Positions 6,055-10,229 of a DNA stretch of 10,229 bases are shown here, in pieces. Where the stretch lies: NCBI GenBank assembly GCA_001513395.1, contig LFTP01000318.1:1-10229 (forward strand), written 5' to 3'. The notes under the pieces are model-generated. The model was not told the DNA's origin. It did no database searches and was given only the letters and a program-made list of their open reading frames with translations. Source of the DNA: Clostridia bacterium DTU080. GTDB taxonomy: Bacteria; Bacillota; Limnochordia; DTU080. Both the position numbers and the translations under genes were made by a program. How positions within the stretch are numbered: position 1 is the stretch's first letter; each line of letters starts with the position of its first letter.

Positions 6055-7077
6055 ATGATCAGAATCGGACAGATCGGCATGGCCCATGATCACGGCTCGG
6101 GGAAAATGAGTTGTGTGCGCAAGTTCCCGGGCGTTTTTCAGGTTGTAGGCGTCGCCGAAGAAGATCCGGACACACTGAAGCGATTCGGCAAACAGGCTTG
6201 CTATCGGGATGTACCGGTGATGAGCGTCGAGCAGTTGCTCAACGTCCCCGGGCTTGATGCGGTGATGGTGGAAACGGATGAGCTGTCGCTGGTGCATGCG
6301 GCGCAAAAATGTATTGACCGGGGTGTTCATGTACACATTGACAAACCGCCGGGAGCGAGCATCGAGGATTTTGAACGGCTTCTGTCCGACGCCAAGCGCA
6401 AGAACCTCATCGTTCAACTGGCGTACATGTACCGGTACAACCCCGCCGTGCAATACTGCCATAGCGCGGTGAAAAGCGGAAAGCTTGGAGAGATCTTCCG
6501 AGTACAGGCGATCATGAATACATACCATCCTCCCGAAAAACGCGCCTGGATGAAGCCCTTCCCGGGAGGTATCATGTTCTATCTCGGTTGTCATATGGTG
6601 GACTTGGCCGTGCTCATGATGGGTGCCCCCGAGAGGATCATGCCGTTTGCCAAGTCCACCCTTTTCGACGGTGTGGATGTCACAGATACCGCTTTGGCGG
6701 TGTTTGAGTACGAGCGCGGAATTGCCACGATGGAAGCTTGCTCGAACGATATCAACGGTTATGGCCGCCGGTCGCTCTTGGTGTGCGGAAGCAAGGGCAC
6801 GATTGAAATCCGGCCGCTGGAAGGCGACTACAACGGCCAGCCGACGCTGACGCTTTCTTTGAAAGAGATGACCGAAGGACGCGAGTACACCGACTGCAAA
6901 GCCTACATCCCACTGCCACCCATGACCGGACGCTACGACGCCATGATGCTTGATTTTGCCCGGATGATCACCGAAGGCAGAGCGAATCCCTTTAGCTATG
7001 AATATGAACTTCTGGTTCACAAGGCGGTGCTGGCCGCCTGCGGTCTGCCCATCGAGGTAGCGTACACGGAGCTTTAA
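6055..7077 (+). CDS. Gfo/Idh/MocA family NAD(P)-dependent oxidoreductase
   Basis: This cytoplasmic dehydrogenase of 340 residues probably oxidises or reduces a sugar, inositol or related polyol with NAD(P). The N-terminal Rossmann fold starts at once with MIRIGQIGMAHDHGSG. DKP at 96-98 is the family's usual EKP motif with Asp for Glu. AYMYRYNPAV (123-132) opens the C-terminal alpha/beta domain. GGIMFYLGCHMVD (171-183) carries the conserved H180 and D183, where the His is the usual catalytic or substrate-binding residue. The start is set by GAGGAGG 9 nt upstream. The gene is followed after 13 nt by the quinone oxidoreductase gene, so the two are probably co-transcribed. The family has many substrates and none can be assigned here. 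Confidence 0.93.
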   Translation: MIRIGQIGMAHDHGSGKMSCVRKFPGVFQVVGVAEEDPDTLKRFGKQACYRDVPVMSVEQLLNVPGLDAVMVETDELSLVHAAQKCIDRGVHVHIDKPPGASIEDFERLLSDAKRKNLIVQLAYMYRYNPAVQYCHSAVKSGKLGEIFRVQAIMNTYHPPEKRAWMKPFPGGIMFYLGCHMVDLAVLMMGAPERIMPFAKSTLFDGVDVTDTALAVFEYERGIATMEACSNDINGYGRRSLLVCGSKGTIEIRPLEGDYNGQPTLTLSLKEMTEGREYTDCKAYIPLPPMTGRYDAMMLDFARMITEGRANPFSYEYELLVHKAVLAACGLPIEVAYTEL

Positions 7078-7090
7078 GAGGTGAGCCGTC

Positions 7091-8083
7091 ATGAAAGCAG
7101 TGGTCATAACGGAAAACAAAGATCTTGTGTGGACCGATGTTCCGGATCCGCAGCTGTCCGACGGAGAGGTCTTGATCGAGGTTCACGCCGCCGGAGTAAA
7201 CCGCGCTGATTTGATGCAACGCGCAGGCCAGTATCCCCCTCCTCCCGGCTGCCCTGAGTGGCCGGGCTTGGAAGTGTCGGGGGTTATCAAGGAGTTGTCA
7301 CCGTTAGCGAAAGCTGAGAGCGACTGGCGCGAAGGCGATAGGGTCTGCACACTGCTTGCCGGTGGCGGCTACGCGCAGTACGCCGCCGTACACCACTCCC
7401 TGCTGATGCCCATACCCAAGGGCTTATCTATGGTTGATGCGGCTGCATTGCCTGAAGCCTTTGCCACCGCGTACTTGAATCTGTTCATGGAAGGCGAGGC
7501 CCAAGCGGGAGACGTTTTACTGATGCACGCCGGCACCAGCGGACTGGCCAGTGTCATCATCCCTTTGGCCAAAGCTTTCGGCCTGCGAGTCATCACCAGT
7601 GTGCGCTCCGCCAAAAGAGTCAGAGCCATCGCCCATCTACCGGCTGATGTGATCATAGACACCTCCTGCGAAAGCGTGCCAGAGCGGTTGCGCATCGAGC
7701 AAGAGAAAGGGTATCCGGTAAACGTGGCCATTGATTGTCTAGGCGGCGAAATGATGGGAGAGTGCTTGCCCTATGTGGCTCATGGCTGCCGTTGGATCAT
7801 GATTGCTGCCATGGCGGGCGATATGACCGCGGTGAATCTGCGGACCGTCTATCTGAAAAACATCCGTATCATAGGCAGTACGCTCAGGAACAAGCCCCTA
7901 CCGGTGAAGGCTCAGATTCTGGCCAAGCTGACAAAAGAGATCTGGCCAAAGGTTGAGTCCGGCGCAGTCCGTCCCACAATCTACAGAACTCTGCCCATCG
8001 CCGAAGCACAAGCCGCGCACGCCCTGTTGGACAGCGGCCAACACGTCGGCAAGGTAGTTCTCATCGTGAAGGGGGATCAGTAG
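7091..8083 (+). CDS. PIG3-type NAD(P)H:quinone oxidoreductase (zinc-free MDR family)
   Basis: This 330-residue medium-chain dehydrogenase/reductase is of the zinc-independent PIG3/TP53I3 kind, which reduces quinones or other activated carbonyls with NADPH. The family signature AGVNRADLMQRAGQYPPPPG spans 34-53, followed by PGLEVSGVI (58-66) and the LPEAFATAYLNL helix (120-131). The cofactor loop is HAGTSGLAS (146-154), slightly unlike the common HGGTSGIG. The cysteine ligands of a structural zinc are absent, as expected. GAGGTGA lies 6 nt before the ATG. The gene ends in TAG, directly followed by the ATG of the next gene, so translation of the two is probably coupled. The true substrate may belong to the same pathway as the neighbouring oxidoreductase and SDR rather than being a quinone. 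Confidence 0.92.
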   Translation: MKAVVITENKDLVWTDVPDPQLSDGEVLIEVHAAGVNRADLMQRAGQYPPPPGCPEWPGLEVSGVIKELSPLAKAESDWREGDRVCTLLAGGGYAQYAAVHHSLLMPIPKGLSMVDAAALPEAFATAYLNLFMEGEAQAGDVLLMHAGTSGLASVIIPLAKAFGLRVITSVRSAKRVRAIAHLPADVIIDTSCESVPERLRIEQEKGYPVNVAIDCLGGEMMGECLPYVAHGCRWIMIAAMAGDMTAVNLRTVYLKNIRIIGSTLRNKPLPVKAQILAKLTKEIWPKVESGAVRPTIYRTLPIAEAQAAHALLDSGQHVGKVVLIVKGDQ

Positions 8084-9085
8084 ATGACTTCAACAAGAAA
8101 AGCGCTTGTACTGGGAGGAACCGGGGCGATGGGTGTCTACCTCGTTCCCGAATTGGCGGCCATGGGCTACCAAGTGGACGTTGTTTCGCTGGATCAAGTG
8201 GAAAGCAAGGATCCCCGGATCACCTATACCCAAGCGAATGCCAAGGATGATTCCTTTCTGGAAGGGTTGCTTCAAAACGGATACGACGCCATTGTCGATT
8301 TCCTGATCTATTCGACCGCTGAGTTCAGGCGCAGGCACGCAATGATGCTCAGCCACACTGAGCACTACATCTTCCTGTCGACTTACAGAGTGTATGCTGA
8401 CAGCACTCCGTTAACGGAGGACTCACCTCGGCTACTTAATGTGTCCGAGGACAAGGCTTTCTTGGCCACGGAGGACTATGCGCTGTTCAAAGCACGGCAG
8501 GAGGATATCCTCAGAGCCTCTGATTTCGACAACTGGACGATCGTTCGGCCGGCGATCACCTACTCCAAGTTCCGATTCCAGCTGGTGACTTTGGAAGCCA
8601 ACACGGTGGTCTACAGGGCGAAAAAAGGGTTGCCCGTGCTTCTCCCCCAAGAGGCCATGCCCGTTCAGGCGACTATGAGCTGGGCCGGTGATGTGGCCAA
8701 AATGATAGCCCGTCTGGTTCTGAACCCGCTCGCCTTTAAGGAAACATATAACGTGGCGACGGCAGAACATCGTACGTGGGAGGAGATCGCCAACTACTAT
8801 AGGGAGATCATCGGCCTTGAGTACCAGACCGTAGACATCGATACATATCTCAGTTTCTTCGGCGCATCACGAGCCAGCGGACCCGGGTATCAACTCCTAT
8901 ACGACAGGTGCTTCAACAGAGTAGTGGATAACTCCAAGGTCCTCGGTATCACCGGACTCCGGCAGTCGGAGCTCATGCCGCTTAGAGCAGGATTGGAAAA
9001 AGAACTGTCTGCGTTACCGGAAGAGATCCCATGGACCGGTAGCGCCATAAGTGAAAGGATGGACGCCTACTTAAGGAGTCTCTAG
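8084..9085 (+). CDS. NAD-dependent epimerase/dehydratase-like protein (extended SDR)
   Basis: This 333-residue SDR probably acts on a sugar or sugar nucleotide. The nucleotide-binding loop GGTGAMG lies at 11-17. STYRVYAD (99-106) matches the usual SSxxVYGD active-site strand, and YALFK (132-136) is the catalytic YxxxK pair. RPAITY (155-160) follows, as in epimerases. Sequences such as VQATMSWAGDVAKMIARLVL and ETYNVAT in the C-terminal half also fit this group. The gene starts with no gap after the TAG of the quinone oxidoreductase gene and has its own GAAGGGGG site 8 nt before the ATG. Its TAG stop abuts the GTG of the next gene. The reaction (epimerase, dehydratase or reductase) cannot be chosen from the sequence. 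Confidence 0.92.
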   Translation: MTSTRKALVLGGTGAMGVYLVPELAAMGYQVDVVSLDQVESKDPRITYTQANAKDDSFLEGLLQNGYDAIVDFLIYSTAEFRRRHAMMLSHTEHYIFLSTYRVYADSTPLTEDSPRLLNVSEDKAFLATEDYALFKARQEDILRASDFDNWTIVRPAITYSKFRFQLVTLEANTVVYRAKKGLPVLLPQEAMPVQATMSWAGDVAKMIARLVLNPLAFKETYNVATAEHRTWEEIANYYREIIGLEYQTVDIDTYLSFFGASRASGPGYQLLYDRCFNRVVDNSKVLGITGLRQSELMPLRAGLEKELSALPEEIPWTGSAISERMDAYLRSL

Positions 9086-9424
9086 GTGAGTGTGTTACTG
9101 ATCGCCGCCGCGTTCGGGGCAGTAGCCGGGCAACTGCGACAAAACATCCGCGTCCGCTGGCCGCGCACCATTGATGTCGGGATCTTCGAGGGCTCTTTCG
9201 CTGGCTTCTACGTTGACAAACTGACCATGCCGGTGCTCTTCAGTCTTGTGATCTGGGTCGGCCTGGGAGCTATCGATTGGGCCTTCTTTTATAGCATAGT
9301 CGCTTGGCCCTTCATGATCCTATTCGCCATTCCGGTTTATGCTCTGTGGACTTGCTGCCTTACCGGGGTGTTGGGATGGCTAGGAACCATGGATCGACAG
9401 CAATACATGGAGTCTGTGGCCTAG
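9086..9424 (+). CDS. Small membrane protein of unknown function
   Basis: I do not recognise this 112-residue protein. It has a hydrophobic N-terminus (about 3-15), a soluble loop with basic residues (18-28), then two or three membrane segments at about 47-63, 66-82 and 84-100, rich in Trp and Phe. The GTG start follows the previous TAG with no gap and has AAGGAG 7 nt upstream. It ends in TAG at 9422. Its place in the operon suggests a membrane partner of the redox enzymes or a small integral protein, but nothing names a role. The downstream frame continues in phase after the TAG (see 9428-9685), so the two may once have been, or may still be, one protein of about 200 residues. Confidence 0.7.
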   Translation: MSVLLIAAAFGAVAGQLRQNIRVRWPRTIDVGIFEGSFAGFYVDKLTMPVLFSLVIWVGLGAIDWAFFYSIVAWPFMILFAIPVYALWTCCLTGVLGWLGTMDRQQYMESVA

Positions 9425-9428
9425 GAGG
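9424..9428 (+). promoter_or_regulatory. GGAGG overlapping the stop of the membrane gene
   Basis: GGAGG overlaps the last base of the TAG at 9422-9424 and the first base of the GTG at 9428. Its spacing suits neither the GTG (0 nt) nor the out-of-frame ATG at 9441 (12 nt) well. It may drive weak initiation downstream or be coincidental. Confidence 0.35.
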
Positions 9429-9685
9429 TGCTTTTATCCAATGATGAGGCACAGCGCTGGCTTGGTGCACTCGAGATTTCCGCCGATCCGACAAGAAACC
9501 GCTATGTGCTGTGCGGAGTCTTACCAAATCGCTCTCTGCTCACGACCATCAAAAGACGCCTGCAGAGTATTGAAGACGCAGAGGTTGACAGTGACGCGGT
9601 ACGCATCGATCCACGCCTCGAACCGGATTTCCGCCGTCTTCCGGCCATTTCCCGCCAGGCGGCTCGGACCAGGCAGTTTTATTGA
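9428..9685 (+). CDS. Short hypothetical protein, in phase with the preceding gene
   Basis: I do not recognise this frame of 85 residues. Its composition looks protein-like: DEAQRWLGALEIS, then YVLCGVLPNRSLLTTIKRRL and a charged, Arg-rich end (ARTRQFY), ending in TGA. The only start codon near the ribosome binding sequence is a GTG that overlaps it, so independent initiation is doubtful. It is in the same frame as the membrane gene, separated only by TAG GAG. It could therefore be the C-terminal part of that protein, reached by amber read-through or cut off by a nonsense mutation. A competing frame from the ATG at 9441 (91 codons) looks less like a protein. Confidence 0.45.
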   Translation: MLLSNDEAQRWLGALEISADPTRNRYVLCGVLPNRSLLTTIKRRLQSIEDAEVDSDAVRIDPRLEPDFRRLPAISRQAARTRQFY

Positions 9686-9936
9686 CGCTCTGCGGCTACC
9701 CTTGCCGAGGGCCTGAGCAAGTCTGTGGGTTTCGTCTGCTGGCTGAACCGAAAAAGGCCTGCGACTGACGCATTCATACAAGTAAAGGAGGGCTAGAAGT
9801 TTACGTCGATGCCGGTGTGGTCATTGTGTTCCAGGTCGTCTCTTGCATGATCCATGCATTCCGTCGCAAACAGCTAAGAACCCCGTCCTGTGAAGGTTTT
9901 TTACACCTGTCCCGGTCCCAAAAAGGGTGAAGACGC
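9686..9936. other. Stretch without a convincing gene downstream of the plus-strand cluster
   Basis: No full gene is supported here. AAAGGAGGG (9784-9792) is a strong Shine-Dalgarno sequence, but the nearest ATG (9809) opens only 13 codons. Another frame, open from 9769 to about 9930, has a hydrophobic stretch (VYVDAGVVIVFQVVSC) but no normal start codon at the right place. A T6 run at 9897-9902 follows only a 3-bp stem. The region may be a decayed gene or spacer between converging transcripts. Confidence 0.4.
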
Positions 9937-9947
9937 CTAACAAGGCG
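9934..9947 (-). terminator. Weak hairpin over the stop of the minus-strand frame
   Basis: CGCCT (9934-9938) and AGGCG (9943-9947) form a 5-bp stem with a 4-nt loop that includes part of the TAG stop at 9937-9939. On the minus strand it is followed by TCTTCACCCTTTTT. The short stem and late T run make it a weak candidate. Confidence 0.25.
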
Positions 9948-10119
9948 GCACCGGCATCAACGCACCATTCGTCATGAAGGACACCACCGCTTCTGTGGCG
10001 TCGTCATCGTAAAACGTCACTGACAGCGTGCCCAGGCTGTGTATTCCGTTGGCGGAAACCCATGCCGGCATTTGAAGCGTAAACCCGCAGATACACCGGA
10101 GCGCGACAAAGCAATCCAT
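9937..10119 (-). CDS. Possible small protein or C-terminal fragment, unknown function
   Basis: From the ATG at 10119 the frame gives 60 residues beginning MDCFVALRCICGF and continuing with a beta-strand-like part (GTLSVTFYDDDATEAVVSF) to a TAG stop. I recognise no family. The start ATG overlaps the TGA of the frame entering from the right edge (TGATG), and no Shine-Dalgarno site is visible. It is therefore either a translationally coupled small gene or the out-of-frame end of the same protein after a frameshift. The in-phase frame also offers a GTG at 10125. Confidence 0.3.
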   Translation of the reverse strand: MDCFVALRCICGFTLQMPAWVSANGIHSLGTLSVTFYDDDATEAVVSFMTNGALMPVPPC

Positions 10120-10229
10120 CAGCACCGACGATAGGCGAAGGATTCCTCAATCAGGGAACCCACAGGATTGACGGCGGCAAGGCCGTCAATCCTTCCACCG
10201 TCGATGCGACCGACAGTCAGCTTCTCCAT
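10119..10229 (-). CDS. Partial reading frame entering from the right edge
   Basis: The minus strand is open from the window edge for 36 codons (MEKLTVGRIDGGRIDGLAAV and onward to SFAYRRC), ending in TGA at 10119-10121. The Met lies exactly at the edge, so it could be a true start or an internal residue. The sequence contains a short repeat, GRIDGGRIDG, encoded at the hairpin 10164-10193. Protein-like composition is the only support. It could join the next frame (9937-10119) by a frameshift. Confidence 0.25.
   Translation of the reverse strand: MEKLTVGRIDGGRIDGLAAVNPVGSLIEESFAYRRC
10164..10193. repeat. Perfect 12-bp inverted repeat near the right edge
   Basis: AGGATTGACGGC (10164-10175) and GCCGTCAATCCT (10182-10193) pair perfectly around a 6-nt loop. 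There is no T tract on either strand. If the minus-strand frame here is coding, the stem lies inside it. Otherwise it could be a terminator or stabiliser for a transcript that lies partly outside the window. Confidence 0.5.

Noticed and set aside
5992..7119. Long antisense frame (375 codons) across the oxidoreductase gene
   Set aside because: It is a shadow of the well-supported plus-strand gene, His- and Arg-rich and without family motifs.
9441..9716. Plus-strand frame of 91 codons from ATG ATG
   Set aside because: Its composition is poor (many Arg, Ser, Pro and Cys in no pattern), and the in-phase frame from 9428 reads better. Not fully excluded, because the GGAGG is 12 nt before this ATG.
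9888..9902. Terminator at the T6 run on the plus strand
   Set aside because: Only a 3-bp CCT/AGG stem precedes the T run, too weak to call.

Overview
The window is bacterial DNA of moderate GC content with Shine-Dalgarno-led genes. The solute-binding protein has a Sec-type signal peptide without a lipobox cysteine, which suggests a protein free in a periplasm and so leans towards a two-membrane (diderm) bacterium. I cannot name the phylum from sequence alone. No rRNA, tRNA, CRISPR array, intact insertion sequence or phage gene is visible.

Left part, minus strand: one long gene (about 398-3382) encodes an exported protein of about 1000 residues with four tandem beta-sandwich modules, three TPR repeats, a long helical section and a glycine-rich end. 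A perfect 14-bp hairpin follows it at 332-372. No convincing gene lies at 1-397.

Middle: about 1.1 kb (3383-4479) separates this gene from the divergent rightward genes. It has no believable protein, but it does hold a plus-strand terminator-like hairpin with a T6 tract at 4198-4218.

Right part, plus strand: an orphan family 1 sugar-binding protein (4480-5730) comes first, followed by a 324-nt gap with a strong hairpin. A tight cluster then encodes a Gfo/Idh/MocA oxidoreductase (6055-7077), a PIG3-type NAD(P)H:quinone oxidoreductase (7091-8083), an NAD-dependent epimerase/dehydratase-like SDR (8084-9085), a small membrane protein (9086-9424) and a short unknown reading frame (9428-9685). The last four lie in one continuous reading frame, separated only by three TAG codons. 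The set suggests uptake and redox remodelling of a carbohydrate, but no transporter permease, kinase or glycosidase is present to name the substrate.

The right end (9937-10229) has two low-confidence minus-strand reading frames overlapping as TGATG. They could be one gene with a frameshift or two coupled small genes.
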